DNA of 64,000 bases from Streptomyces sp. P3 (lineage in GTDB: Bacteria > Actinomycetota > Actinomycetes > Streptomycetales > Streptomycetaceae), in NCBI RefSeq assembly GCF_003032475.1, contig NZ_CP028369.1:2170001-2234000 (forward strand), in the 5' to 3' direction. Position numbers and translations under genes: made by a program. Shown piece after piece: positions 17,314 through 25,165 of this stretch. The number at the start of each line of letters is the position of its first letter. The first letter of the stretch is position 1. Below the pieces are notes generated by a model that saw only the letters and a list, made by a program, of their open reading frames with translations, had not been told where the DNA came from and ran no database searches.

Positions 17314-18111
17314 GTGACGACCCCCGAAGCTGAGCAGCCCCGGCCGGAGGCACGGCTGGAGCAGGCCGTGCGGGCCGCCGAGCAGGCGTTGATCGAGTTC
17401 GAGATCGCGGTGGAGACCTTCCGCGTCGAGGTCGAGAACTTCTCGCGGCTCCACCACCAGAAACTCGGCCCGATGTACGCCCGGCTCGACGAGTTGGACG
17501 CGCAGATCGCCGAGGCCCGTGCCGCCCGTACCGGCGACCCCGAGGATCTGCGCAAGGCCGCCGAGGCCCGCGCCAGGGTGCTGCCGATGCCAGGGGTCGA
17601 GGAGCTGTTCCACGGCTGGATGGACGGGGAGGGACTGTTCCCGGAGGCCGCGGCGATGCTGACGGACCGGTCGGTCCGGCCTCCTGAGCGGGTACGGCCC
17701 AGCGAGGAGGCCCGCAAGCTGTACCGCGAGCTGGCTCGCAAGGCGCACCCCGATCTGGCGCAGGAGGACGCGGAGCGGGCCCGGCGTGAGGAGTTCATCA
17801 CCCGCGTGAACGCGGCGTACGCCCGTGGCGACGAGGTGCTGTTGCGTGAGCTGGCCGAGGAGTGGGCGGCCGGCCCGGTGCCCGCCGAGCGCAGCCCGAG
17901 CCCCAGCGAGGAGCTCTACGCCCGTCTCGAGTGGCTGGCCAAGCGCAAGGAGATGCTGACGCTGGTGGCCAGGGAGCTGGAGGACGGTGCGATCGGTTCG
18001 ATGCTGCGGATGGCTCCGGACGACCCCGACACCCTTCTGGACGAGATCGCCGAGAAGCTGCTCGCCGATGTCGCCGCACGTGAGGCCGAGCTGGCCGAGC
18101 TGGTCGGCTAG
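17314..18111 (+). CDS. J-domain protein
   Basis: Likely DnaK co-chaperone or a stand-alone J protein. The 265 residues start with a coiled-coil-prone helix region (about 1-75), then a J domain near residues 130-170 with the diagnostic HPD in LARKAHPDLAQ and a following helix (INAAYARGDEVLL-like). The C-terminus is helical and acidic. GTG 17314 is the first start in frame and matches the N-terminal helix. It precedes the rhodanese gene by 26 bases, and they are probably cotranscribed. No DnaK or GrpE gene is nearby. Confidence 0.8.
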   Translation: MTTPEAEQPRPEARLEQAVRAAEQALIEFEIAVETFRVEVENFSRLHHQKLGPMYARLDELDAQIAEARAARTGDPEDLRKAAEARARVLPMPGVEELFHGWMDGEGLFPEAAAMLTDRSVRPPERVRPSEEARKLYRELARKAHPDLAQEDAERARREEFITRVNAAYARGDEVLLRELAEEWAAGPVPAERSPSPSEELYARLEWLAKRKEMLTLVARELEDGAIGSMLRMAPDDPDTLLDEIAEKLLADVAAREAELAELVG

Positions 18112-18137
18112 ATCCGGTTGCGGGTAGCGTCGGGGCC

Positions 18138-18485
18138 ATGAGTTTCGGAGCTGGTGTGCCCACGGTCGAGGTCGGGGACCTCAAGGACGACGACTTCCTG
18201 GTGGACGTCCGGGAGGACGACGAGTGGCAGGCGGGTCATGCCGAGGGGGCGTTGCACCTTCCCATCAGCGAGTTCGTGGCCCGTTACGGCGAGCTGACCG
18301 AGGCCGCCCCCCAGGATGGGCGGGTGCATGTCATCTGTCGTTCCGGCGGTCGTTCGGCGCAGGTGACCATGTATCTCGTGCAGCAGGGCATCGACGCGGT
18401 GAACGTGGACGGCGGCATGCAGGTGTGGGCGGCTGTGGGGCGTCCGGTCGTCACGGACGAGGGCGAGCAGGGTTTCGTCCTGTAG
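18138..18485 (+). CDS. Single-domain rhodanese-like protein
   Basis: A 115-residue sulfurtransferase-type domain. It has the CRSGGRS active-site loop with catalytic Cys near residue 72 and the DVREDDEWQAGHAEGALHLP entry motif (about 24-43). Probably cytoplasmic, as no signal or membrane segment is seen. Rhodaneses move sulfane sulfur to thiol acceptors, but single-domain forms also act in other roles. ATG 18138 follows a purine-rich GGGGCC. It lies just after the J-domain gene. Confidence 0.9.
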   Translation: MSFGAGVPTVEVGDLKDDDFLVDVREDDEWQAGHAEGALHLPISEFVARYGELTEAAPQDGRVHVICRSGGRSAQVTMYLVQQGIDAVNVDGGMQVWAAVGRPVVTDEGEQGFVL

Positions 18486-18642
18486 CCGACGCTCCCGTCG
18501 TGCGGTGAGCACTCTCGTCCGGCGGCCGTGGGTTTCGTGCTGAAGCGCTGAGTTTCGTGCCGTGGCCACGGGTTTCGTGCCGGGCAGGGGAGTCTCGTGC
18601 CGTGGGCAGGGGTTCAGTGCCGGACCGGGCGCCGGCCAGGTT

Positions 18643-18702
18643 CGGGTCGTCGTGCGGTCAGGCGAGAGGGCAGCCGGGTCGTCGTGCGGTCAGGCGAGAG
18701 GG
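18643..18702. repeat. 28-bp direct repeat over the 3' end of an acyl-CoA dehydrogenase gene
   Basis: A 28-bp sequence beginning CGGGTCGTCGTGCGG occurs at 18643-18670 and again, identically, at 18675-18702 (32-base period). The second copy contains the TCA that is the minus-strand stop codon of the acyl-CoA dehydrogenase (18690-18692). The flanking 18486-18640 stretch also has several diverged repeats of the form GGTTTCGTGCCG. No gene is seen in 18486-18689. Confidence 0.8.
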
Positions 18703-19862
18703 TGGGCGGCCAGGAGGTCGCCCAGGGCCTCCTCGTGGGCCGCCGCCGGGCCGAGTGAGAGCTCCAGGTGTTTGGCCCAGGCGTGGTAGCGGTGCAGGGG
18801 GTAGTCGACGTCGGCGCCGAACCCGCCGTGCAGGTGCTGGGCGGTCTGCACGATGCGGCGTACTCCGTCCGAGGCCCAGATCTTGGCCAGGGCGACGTCC
18901 CCGGAGGTGGGCAGTGCGCCGGGTGTGCCCGAGGCGATCCGCCAGGCGGCCTGCCACAGGGTGACCTCCATCGCGCGCAGGTCGATGTAGCGGTCGGCGG
19001 CCTGGACGGCGACCGCCTGGAAGCTGGCGATCGGGTGTCCGAACTGCTCGCGTTTGCCGGCGTAGTCGCTGGTCATGGCCAGGACGCGGTCGCCGAGGCC
19101 GAGGGCCAGCGCGCAGGTGCCGGTGGCCAGCAGCGACCGAAGCCAGTCCCAGGCGCCGTCGGCGGTGATGACGTCGCGGGCCGGGATCCGCGCGGATTCC
19201 AGCCGCAGTTCCGCGAGTCGCTCGCCGGTGGTGGAGAACTGCGGCGCGAGTTCGACGCCTTCCTGTCCGCGAGCGACCACGGCGAGGATGCTGCGGTCGT
19301 CGGCGGTGTGTGCCGGTACGAGGATGTGGTCTGCCTCATAGGCCCAGGGCACGGCCGTCTGTACGCCGTCCAGCACCCAGGTTCCGCCGCTCGCGGCGTC
19401 GTCGGCGGGTGCGCCGTTCGGGTCGTCCTGCCGGGCGGTGACGGCGAGTTCGGCGGCATCATGGCCGGTGCGGCCGCTCGCGGCGACGGTCAGCACGGTC
19501 TCGCCCCGGCCGGCGCGGGAGAGCAGGGCGGATCTCAACTCCGGTCCACCGTGGGCCTGTACGGTCGCGGCGGCCGCGCTGGTCTCCAGCAGCGGTACCC
19601 GCGCGAGCACCTTGCCCGCCTCGCGCAGCACCAGGCACAGGGCGACCGCGTCCAGGCCCGCCCCACCGGACGTCTCGTCGAGCAGCAGACTCAGCAGGTC
19701 TGCCGCGGCGAGTTTGTTCCACAGGTCGCGGTCGAGGTCGTCGGCGACGGCGGCGCCCTGGGTGAGCGCGGGGCTCGGCACGCCGTCCGGAACGACCCCG
19801 GCGAAGACTCCGCGGGCCGCCTCGGCCGCGGCCTGCTGCTCCTCGGTGAAGGTGAAGTCCAC
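18690..19862 (-). CDS. Acyl-CoA dehydrogenase family protein
   Basis: FAD-dependent dehydrogenase fold, 390 residues. It has the N-terminal helical domain (MDFTFTEEQQ), a middle beta domain that is short and variable, and a C-terminal domain with the R-x-Q-F-G motif (KREQFGHPIASFQA) and QHLHGGFGADVDYPLHR. The YEGT-type catalytic Glu of medium-chain enzymes is not visible, as in the non-catalytic-type subunits of heteromeric FadE enzymes or enzymes with a displaced base. It may act in the phenylacetate pathway or on another acyl-CoA. It lies downstream of paaE on the same strand with a 118-base gap containing a KstR-like motif. Confidence 0.85.
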   Translation of the reverse strand: MDFTFTEEQQAAAEAARGVFAGVVPDGVPSPALTQGAAVADDLDRDLWNKLAAADLLSLLLDETSGGAGLDAVALCLVLREAGKVLARVPLLETSAAAATVQAHGGPELRSALLSRAGRGETVLTVAASGRTGHDAAELAVTARQDDPNGAPADDAASGGTWVLDGVQTAVPWAYEADHILVPAHTADDRSILAVVARGQEGVELAPQFSTTGERLAELRLESARIPARDVITADGAWDWLRSLLATGTCALALGLGDRVLAMTSDYAGKREQFGHPIASFQAVAVQAADRYIDLRAMEVTLWQAAWRIASGTPGALPTSGDVALAKIWASDGVRRIVQTAQHLHGGFGADVDYPLHRYHAWAKHLELSLGPAAAHEEALGDLLAAHPLA

Positions 19863-19925
19863 GGCCGGTCCTCTCGACGGGTCAGCCGATCTGACAGGGC
19901 TGGCAGATCTGACGGAGCGTCAAGA

Positions 19926-19939
19926 TAGAACAGGTTCCA
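19926..19939. promoter_or_regulatory. Candidate KstR/TetR-type operator upstream of the acyl-CoA dehydrogenase gene
   Basis: TAGAACAGGTTCCA matches the KstR-family consensus TNNAACNNGTTNNA exactly and lies 64 bases upstream of the dehydrogenase start. With eight fixed positions about one chance match is expected in a window this size, so the promoter location is the main support. Direct repeats of GATCTGAC lie just downstream (19898-19916). Confidence 0.35.
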
Positions 19940-19980
19940 GGAGAAGGGAACAGCAGCCTCGGCCCGAGAGGCCCGGCGGC

Positions 19981-21042
19981 TCAGCGGTCGAAGTCGACCT
20001 CCACTGCCTCGGTCAGCGGATGCGACTGGCACGCCAGCACATAGCCGGCCTCCGTCTCCTCCGGCTCCAGCGCGAAGTTGCGGTCCATGCGAACCTCGCC
20101 GCCGACGAGGAAGGCCCGGCAGGTCCCGCACACTCCGCCCTTGCACGCGTAGGGGGCGTCGGGACGGTTGCGCAGCACGGTCTCCAGGACCGACTCGCCG
20201 TCCCGCACCGGCCAGCTGCCGCCCCGGCCGTCGAGCCGGGCGGTCACGGTGGCGTGCGCGGGCGCGGTCGGGTGCACGGTGGGCGCCGCGCCGTCCACGT
20301 GGAAGATCTCCTCGTGGATCCGGGTACGGCCGACCCCGAGCTCTCTCAGCACTCGTTCGGCGCCCTGCACCAGTCCGTACGGGCCGCACAGGAACCATTC
20401 CGCCACGTCCGTCACCGGCAGCAGCGCCGGCAGCAGGGCGGTCAGCCGGTCCTGGTCAAGCCGTCCGGAGGGCAGCCCCGCCTGCTGTTCCTCGCGGGAG
20501 AGAACGGTGACCAGATGCAGTCGCTCCGGGTACCGGTCCTTCAGGTCGGCGACCTCCTCCAGGAACATCGTCGACGCGGCCGTGCGGTCGCTGCGGATCA
20601 GGCAGAACCGGGCGCGGGGTTCGCGGGCCAGCAGGGTGGAGACGATCGACAGGACCGGTGTGATGCCGCTGCCGCCGACGACCGCCGCGTAGAGGCCGGG
20701 GGCCGGGGCGAGGGTGAAGCGCCCGGCCGGCGTCATCACCTCGAGTTCGTCCCCGACGTTGATCTCTTTCAGCGCGTAGGTGGAGAACGCTCCGCCCTCG
20801 ACCAGTCGCACGCCGACGCGTAGCGTGCTCGGTCCCTCGCCAAGGGCGTCGGGCGCGGGCGAGCAGATCGAGTACGTCCGCCGGATCTCGGCTCCGTCGG
20901 CCAGGCGGCGCAGGGCGAGGTGCTGCCCGGGCGTGTGCCGGTACTCCTCGCGCAGCTCGTCGGGGACGGAGAGCGTGAGGGCGACGGAGTCGTCGGTCAG
21001 CCGGTCCACCGCGGCCACGGGGAGCCGGTGGAAGCGGGCCAT
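19981..21042 (-). CDS. paaE: Phenylacetyl-CoA 1,2-epoxidase reductase subunit PaaE
   Basis: Passes electrons from NAD(P)H through FAD and a [2Fe-2S] cluster to the PaaA diiron oxygenase. The 353 residues contain an FAD-binding domain (RRTYSICSP), an NAD-binding domain (GGSGITPVLSI), and a C-terminal plant-type ferredoxin with C-x4-C-x2-C (YACKGGVCGTC) plus a distal Cys (LACQSHP). ATG 21042 has AAGGAG seven bases upstream and overlaps the paaD stop by one base (TGATG). It is the last gene of the epoxidase operon. Confidence 0.96.
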   Translation of the reverse strand: MARFHRLPVAAVDRLTDDSVALTLSVPDELREEYRHTPGQHLALRRLADGAEIRRTYSICSPAPDALGEGPSTLRVGVRLVEGGAFSTYALKEINVGDELEVMTPAGRFTLAPAPGLYAAVVGGSGITPVLSIVSTLLAREPRARFCLIRSDRTAASTMFLEEVADLKDRYPERLHLVTVLSREEQQAGLPSGRLDQDRLTALLPALLPVTDVAEWFLCGPYGLVQGAERVLRELGVGRTRIHEEIFHVDGAAPTVHPTAPAHATVTARLDGRGGSWPVRDGESVLETVLRNRPDAPYACKGGVCGTCRAFLVGGEVRMDRNFALEPEETEAGYVLACQSHPLTEAVEVDFDR

Positions 21043-21590
21043 CACAACTCCTTGAAGTGGTCGAAGGGTTCGCGGCAGGCCAGGCAGCGGCGCAGCGCCT
21101 TGCACGCGGTGGAGGAGAACCGGCTGAGCAGTTCGGTGTCGGCGGACCCGCAGTGGGGGCAGTGCACCGGTTCCGGTTCGCGGGTACCGGCCGCCGGGGC
21201 GCGGAGGGCGCGGGTCGGCCCGAGTGCCAGTGGTACGGGTCCCTGCTCGCGCACGGCGCGGGGCGGCGCGATGCCGAACTCCCTTAGTTTGCGACGTCCT
21301 TCGGCGGTGATGTCGTCGGTCGACCAGGCGGGCGTGAGGACGGTGCGCACCGTCACCTCACGCATGCCGTGCTCGCGCAGCGTGCGCTGGATGTCCAGGG
21401 ACATGGCCTCGACGGCCGGGCAGCCGGTGTACGTGGGGGTCAGTTCGACCTCGACGGTGTCCGCGCCGTGGACGTGGACGGCGCGTACGACGCCCAGCTC
21501 CTGGAGGGTGAGCACCGGGAGCTCGGGGTCGGGGACCGAGCCGGCGATCTCCAGGAGTTCCGCCTCCAGGGCGGTGGTCGTCGTCACCAT
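21042..21590 (-). CDS. paaD: PaaD, Fe-S assembly factor of the phenylacetyl-CoA epoxidase
   Basis: DUF59/MIP18-type protein needed for maturation of the epoxidase reductase. The 182 residues have the N-terminal MIP18 fold with SVPDPELPVLTLQELG and the conserved Cys in TYTGCPAV. The C-terminal zinc-ribbon-like section has Cys pairs (HCPHC, RCLAC). ATG 21590 overlaps the end of paaC by 7 bases. Position between paaC and paaE confirms the assignment. Confidence 0.95.
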   Translation of the reverse strand: MVTTTTALEAELLEIAGSVPDPELPVLTLQELGVVRAVHVHGADTVEVELTPTYTGCPAVEAMSLDIQRTLREHGMREVTVRTVLTPAWSTDDITAEGRRKLREFGIAPPRAVREQGPVPLALGPTRALRAPAAGTREPEPVHCPHCGSADTELLSRFSSTACKALRRCLACREPFDHFKEL

Positions 21591-22360
21591 GACGCCCCCG
21601 GGTGGCTGCGGTGCAGGTGCTGCATCTCGGCGAGCATCGGCCCGAAGGGCTCGGTGTGCAGTCCCTCGCGGCCGGCGCCGGCCCTCCAGGCGCCGGCGCG
21701 CGCCCCCTCCGGGACGCTCAGGCCGGCCTGCCCCAGTATCTCCCGCACCGACTCCAGCCAGGCCGATTCCAGGTCTGCCCGGTCGAGCTCGAGGCCCGTC
21801 ACGGGGTGGAACATCTCTTTGGTGAACCGCCACAGTGCCGTGCACGCACGCTGCATGCGTTCGTGGCTGACGTCGGTGCCGTCGCCGAGGCGCAGGGTCC
21901 ACTGTTCGGCGTGGTCGCGGTGGTAGGCGACCTCCTTGACGGCCTTCGCCGCGAGCCCGGCGAACGGACCGGTCCCGGCAGCCAGTTGCGCGTACAGCAG
22001 GTGCTGGTAGGTGGAGAAGTACAGCTGGCGGGCGATGGTGTGGGCGAAGTCGCCGTTGGGCTGCTCGACCAACTGCACGTTGCGGAATGCGCGTTCCTCG
22101 CGCAGGTACGCCAACTCGTCCTCGTCGCCGGCCATCGAGAGCAGGATCCTGGCCTGGCCGAGCAGGTCGAGCGCGATGTTGGCGAGGGCGACCTCCTCCT
22201 CGAGCACGGGCGCGTGGCCCATCCACTCCCCCAGGCGGTGGGAGAGCACCAGGGCGTCGTCCCCGAGGGCGAGGGCGGCGGTGCGCGTGTCGGCGGCGGT
22301 GTCGCTGTGGGCTGCGGCGCCGCCGTGGGTGTGCGCGGTCGTGGTCGCTGACGTGGTCAC
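21584..22360 (-). CDS. paaC: Phenylacetyl-CoA 1,2-epoxidase subunit PaaC
   Basis: Catalytically inactive ferritin-like structural subunit that forms the core with PaaA. The 258 residues begin with a Thr/His/Ala-rich leader of about 30 residues, longer than in Proteobacteria, followed by the helical fold (LGDDALVLSHRLGEWMGHAP, EVAYHRDHAEQWTLRLGDGT). It overlaps paaB by four bases (ATGA) at its start and paaD at its end, so translation is coupled through the operon. Confidence 0.95.
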   Translation of the reverse strand: MTTSATTTAHTHGGAAAHSDTAADTRTAALALGDDALVLSHRLGEWMGHAPVLEEEVALANIALDLLGQARILLSMAGDEDELAYLREERAFRNVQLVEQPNGDFAHTIARQLYFSTYQHLLYAQLAAGTGPFAGLAAKAVKEVAYHRDHAEQWTLRLGDGTDVSHERMQRACTALWRFTKEMFHPVTGLELDRADLESAWLESVREILGQAGLSVPEGARAGAWRAGAGREGLHTEPFGPMLAEMQHLHRSHPGASW

Positions 22361-22644
22361 AGGTGCTTCACCCCCTCCGGGATCTCGTAGAACGTCGGGT
22401 GCCGGTACGGCTTGTCGGCGGCCGGTTCGAAGAACGGGTCCTTCTCGTCGGGCGAGGACGCGGTGACCGCCGAGGAGGGCACGACCCAGATCGAGACGCC
22501 CTCACCGCGCCGGGTGTACAGGTCGCGGGCGTTACGCAGGGCGAACTCGGCGTCCGGCGCGTGCAGGCTGCCGGCGTGGGTGTGGGAGAGGCCGCGCCGG
22601 GAGCGCACGAAGACCTCCCACAGGGGCCAGTCGGTGTGGGTCAT
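22357..22644 (-). CDS. paaB: Phenylacetyl-CoA 1,2-epoxidase subunit PaaB
   Basis: Small subunit that bridges PaaAC heterodimers. The 95 residues start [21 protein letters not shown], typical of the family, with the [20 protein letters not shown] block and a C-terminus ending [13 protein letters not shown] 22644 overlaps the paaA stop in an ATGA. The frame extends further upstream but that portion lies over paaA in a different frame. Confidence 0.95.
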   Translation of the reverse strand: MTHTDWPLWEVFVRSRRGLSHTHAGSLHAPDAEFALRNARDLYTRRGEGVSIWVVPSSAVTASSPDEKDPFFEPAADKPYRHPTFYEIPEGVKHL

Positions 22645-23669
22645 GCCTGCTCCGCTTCCGTCGTCCGGGGAAGGCGTCTGGCCGCGTGGGCCGCGGCCGC
22701 CTCCCGTACCCATGCGCCCTCGTCGTGGGCGCGCCTGCGTTGGGTGATGCGCTGCTCGTTGCAGGGGCCGTTGCCCTTGAGGACTTCCTTGAACTCGGTC
22801 CAGTCGATGGCGCCGAAGTCGTAGTGCCCGCTTTCCTCGTTCCACTTCAGGTCCGGGTCCGGGAGCGTGAGACCGAGCGACTCGGCCTGGGGGACGCAGA
22901 TGTCGACGAAGCGCCGGCGCAGTTCGTCGTTGGAGTGGCGCTTGATCTTCCAGGCCATCGACTGCGCGGAGTGCGCGGACTCGTCGTCGGGCGGGCCGAA
23001 CATCATGAGCGACGGCCACCACCAGCGGTCGACGGCGTCCTGCGCCATCGCGTGCTGCTCCTCGGTGCCTTGGCTGAGGGCCAGCAGCAGTTCGTACCCC
23101 TGGCGCTGGTGGAAGGACTCCTCCTTGCACACACGGATCATCGCGCGCGCGTACGGGCCGTAGGAGCAGCGGCACAGGGGGACCTGGTTGGTGATCGCCG
23201 CGCCGTCCACCAGCCAGCCGATCGCACCGACGTCCGCCCAGGTCAGCGTGGGGTAGTTGAAGATCGACGAGTACTTCTGGCGGCCCGTGTGGAGTTTGTC
23301 GAGGAGGTCGTCGCGGCTGGCGCCGAGGGTTTCGGCCGCGCTGTAGAGGTAGAGCCCGTGGCCCGCCTCGTCCTGGACCTTCGCCATGAGGATGGCCTTG
23401 CGGCGGAGGGAGGGGGCGCGGGTGATCCAGTTGGCCTCCGGCTGCATGCCGATGATCTCGGAGTGGGCGTGCTGCGCGATCTGGCGTACCAGCGTCGCCC
23501 GGTAGGCGTCGGGCATCCAGTCGCGTGGCTCGATGCGTTCGTCCGCGGCCACCGTGGCGTCGAAGAGGCGCTCGTACGCCTCGAGCGCCGCGTCGTCGGA
23601 CACTCCGCCGTCGCGCCGCGAGGCGTCCTTCTCCGTGCGGGCCGTCCGGTGGGCGGCTGCTGTCGCCAT
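22641..23669 (-). CDS. paaA: Phenylacetyl-CoA 1,2-epoxidase catalytic subunit PaaA
   Basis: Diiron oxygenase that epoxidises the ring of phenylacetyl-CoA. The 342 residues carry the ferritin-like fold with iron ligands expected in the [21 protein letters not shown] (ExxH) and [13 protein letters not shown] (ExxH) helices. ATG 23669 has AAGGGGGA upstream. It is the first gene of the paaABCDE operon. Its upstream region has a well-placed promoter with a palindromic operator just past the predicted transcription start. Confidence 0.97.
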   Translation of the reverse strand: MATAAAHRTARTEKDASRRDGGVSDDAALEAYERLFDATVAADERIEPRDWMPDAYRATLVRQIAQHAHSEIIGMQPEANWITRAPSLRRKAILMAKVQDEAGHGLYLYSAAETLGASRDDLLDKLHTGRQKYSSIFNYPTLTWADVGAIGWLVDGAAITNQVPLCRCSYGPYARAMIRVCKEESFHQRQGYELLLALSQGTEEQHAMAQDAVDRWWWPSLMMFGPPDDESAHSAQSMAWKIKRHSNDELRRRFVDICVPQAESLGLTLPDPDLKWNEESGHYDFGAIDWTEFKEVLKGNGPCNEQRITQRRRAHDEGAWVREAAAAHAARRLPRTTEAEQA

Positions 23670-23736
23670 GCGGTCCCCCTTGACCTCGGGCCTCGGCTTC
23701 GCGCCGTGGCCTAGGCTCTGCCCGAGCCTTCTCCCG

Positions 23737-23750
23737 ACCGATCGTTCGGT
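23737..23750. promoter_or_regulatory. Putative TetR operator in the paaA promoter
   Basis: ACCGATCGTTCGGT, an imperfect palindrome with perfect ACCGA/TCGGT arms. Read on the minus strand it is identical to the site at 29186-29199. It lies 12 bases beyond the predicted -10, around +6 to +19 relative to paaA transcription, a classic repressor position. The core fits the ACCG-rich motif known for TetR-type PaaR of Corynebacterium. Confidence 0.75.
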
Positions 23751-23762
23751 CCGTGCGATTCC

Positions 23763-23791
23763 ATGGTGGGACGGCCGTCGTATGGTGTCAA
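23763..23791 (-). promoter_or_regulatory. Predicted paaA promoter
   Basis: On the minus strand TTGACA (23786-23791) is separated by 17 bases from CACCAT (23763-23768). The -35 is perfect and the -10 is weak but fits the xAxxAT pattern. A DnaA box (TTATCCACA, minus strand, 23796-23804) lies five bases upstream of the -35. Confidence 0.55.
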
Positions 23792-23795
23792 CCGC

Positions 23796-23804
23796 TGTGG
23801 ATAA
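23796..23804 (-). other. DnaA box upstream of the paaA promoter
   Basis: TTATCCACA on the minus strand, a perfect match to the general DnaA-box consensus, five bases upstream of the predicted paaA -35 element. It is a single isolated box, so a role in DnaA titration or in paaA control is only a possibility. Confidence 0.6.
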
Positions 23805-23956
23805 CCTGCGGGCGTTCTCCGCGGAGGATCCGCCCCGCCTCCGTCCGGGGTCCGGGCACCGCGGGGGAGGGCTGGGCCGGACGGGTGAGGCTGAGTACCG
23901 TTCGCGATTGCGTGACGCAGCGCGCGAAGAGGACCGGTATCGGGGAACGGGGCGGA

Positions 23957-25165
23957 ATGGACGCGTACGACGGAGGCCCAGACGCTCCACGGCGGGCGGA
24001 CACGCCGGGCGGACCGACCTCGGCGGAGGGACCGGAAACGGCGGAGGAACCGGGCCTGTCGGAGGGGGCGGCCCTGTCGGACGGTCCTGATCCCTCCGGA
24101 GTGCCGCACACGGCGGGCGGGGCGGGCCCCTCGGGTGGGGCGAGCCCGTCAGACGGACCGGAAGCGGAGTCGCCGCCGGTCAAGGCCGCCGTGCCCGCGC
24201 CGCGCGCCGAACTCCGGGACTCCGGGTCCGTCCGAAGCAGGCAAGCCGCCGATGAGCCGGCCCTCGGTCTCGGCGCCGACACCGGCCCGGACGCCGACCC
24301 CTGCCACAGTCCGGATGCAGACCTCGGCCCGGATGCAGACCTCGGCCCGGATTCCGGCCCCAGCCCGGATTCCGACCCCAGCCCGGGTGCCGGCCCCGGC
24401 CCGGAGTCCGGCCCGGACCCCGAATCCAGCCCGGACTCCGAATCCAGTCCGGATCCCGGCCTTCTTCCGGACCCTGGACCCGAGCCCGCTTCCGCGGCAG
24501 CGCCCCGCCACCTCCCGCCCGGTTCCGGTGTGGCCGCTCTCTCGCCGCGTTACCAGGTCGGCGCGGCGCTGGCGGTGGCCGTCGTCGCGGTCGCCGTGTG
24601 CGTGCACGTCGGGATGGTGTTCCTGCACGTCGCGCCGTCGAACACCGTCACGAAGGCGCACGGCAAGGCGATCGACGACTGGATCTACCCGGAGTTCGAA
24701 CAGAACTGGAAGCTGTTCGCGCCGAACCCGCTGCAGCAGAACATCGCCGTCCAGGTCCGCGCCCAGATCCGCGGCGTGGACGGCGGGTCGCGGACGACCG
24801 GCTGGTACGACCTGTCCGCGCAGGACGGCCGGGACATCGACGGCAACCTGGTGCCGAGTCACACGCAGCAGAACGAGTTGCGTCGTGCCTGGGACTTCTT
24901 CACCGCCACGCACGACAGCTCCGCCCGGCCCGTCGGCCTGCGCGGCGCCCTCGCCGAGACGTATCTGCGCCGGGTCGTGGTGATGCGTCTGGAGCGCGGC
25001 TCGGTCGACGAAGGCGGTGTCGTGGAGCGGGTGCAGGTCCGCTCCCGGACCACCAACGTGACCCCGCCGAAGTGGGGGACCGACAAGGTGTCGACGACTC
25101 CGGTGTACCGCGTACTGTCCTGGTGGTCCGTGCCGGACGGTGCGACCGAGGGAGGCGCGAGGTGA
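23957..25165 (+). CDS. DUF5819 family membrane protein with low-complexity N-terminus
   Basis: Function unknown. From ATG 23957 the 402 residues begin with about 190 residues of Pro/Asp/Ser/Gly/Glu-rich sequence, including [24 protein letters not shown] repeats encoded by 18-base tandem units. One membrane helix follows (about 204-226), then the DUF5819 domain with the conserved [17 protein letters not shown]. An ORF extension upstream of ATG 23957 crosses the paaA promoter and is not credible. Its TGA overlaps the GTG of the HTTM gene (GTGA at 25162-25165); DUF5819 and HTTM proteins are frequent neighbours, so they probably act together in the membrane. Confidence 0.85.
   Translation: MDAYDGGPDAPRRADTPGGPTSAEGPETAEEPGLSEGAALSDGPDPSGVPHTAGGAGPSGGASPSDGPEAESPPVKAAVPAPRAELRDSGSVRSRQAADEPALGLGADTGPDADPCHSPDADLGPDADLGPDSGPSPDSDPSPGAGPGPESGPDPESSPDSESSPDPGLLPDPGPEPASAAAPRHLPPGSGVAALSPRYQVGAALAVAVVAVAVCVHVGMVFLHVAPSNTVTKAHGKAIDDWIYPEFEQNWKLFAPNPLQQNIAVQVRAQIRGVDGGSRTTGWYDLSAQDGRDIDGNLVPSHTQQNELRRAWDFFTATHDSSARPVGLRGALAETYLRRVVVMRLERGSVDEGGVVERVQVRSRTTNVTPPKWGTDKVSTTPVYRVLSWWSVPDGATEGGAR

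Noticed and set aside
24300..24480. Possible CRISPR array in the repeated DNA
   Set aside because: The repeats are short, contiguous and in frame, encoding Asp/Pro/Ser residues; there are no spacers or cas genes. No CRISPR array was seen anywhere in the window.
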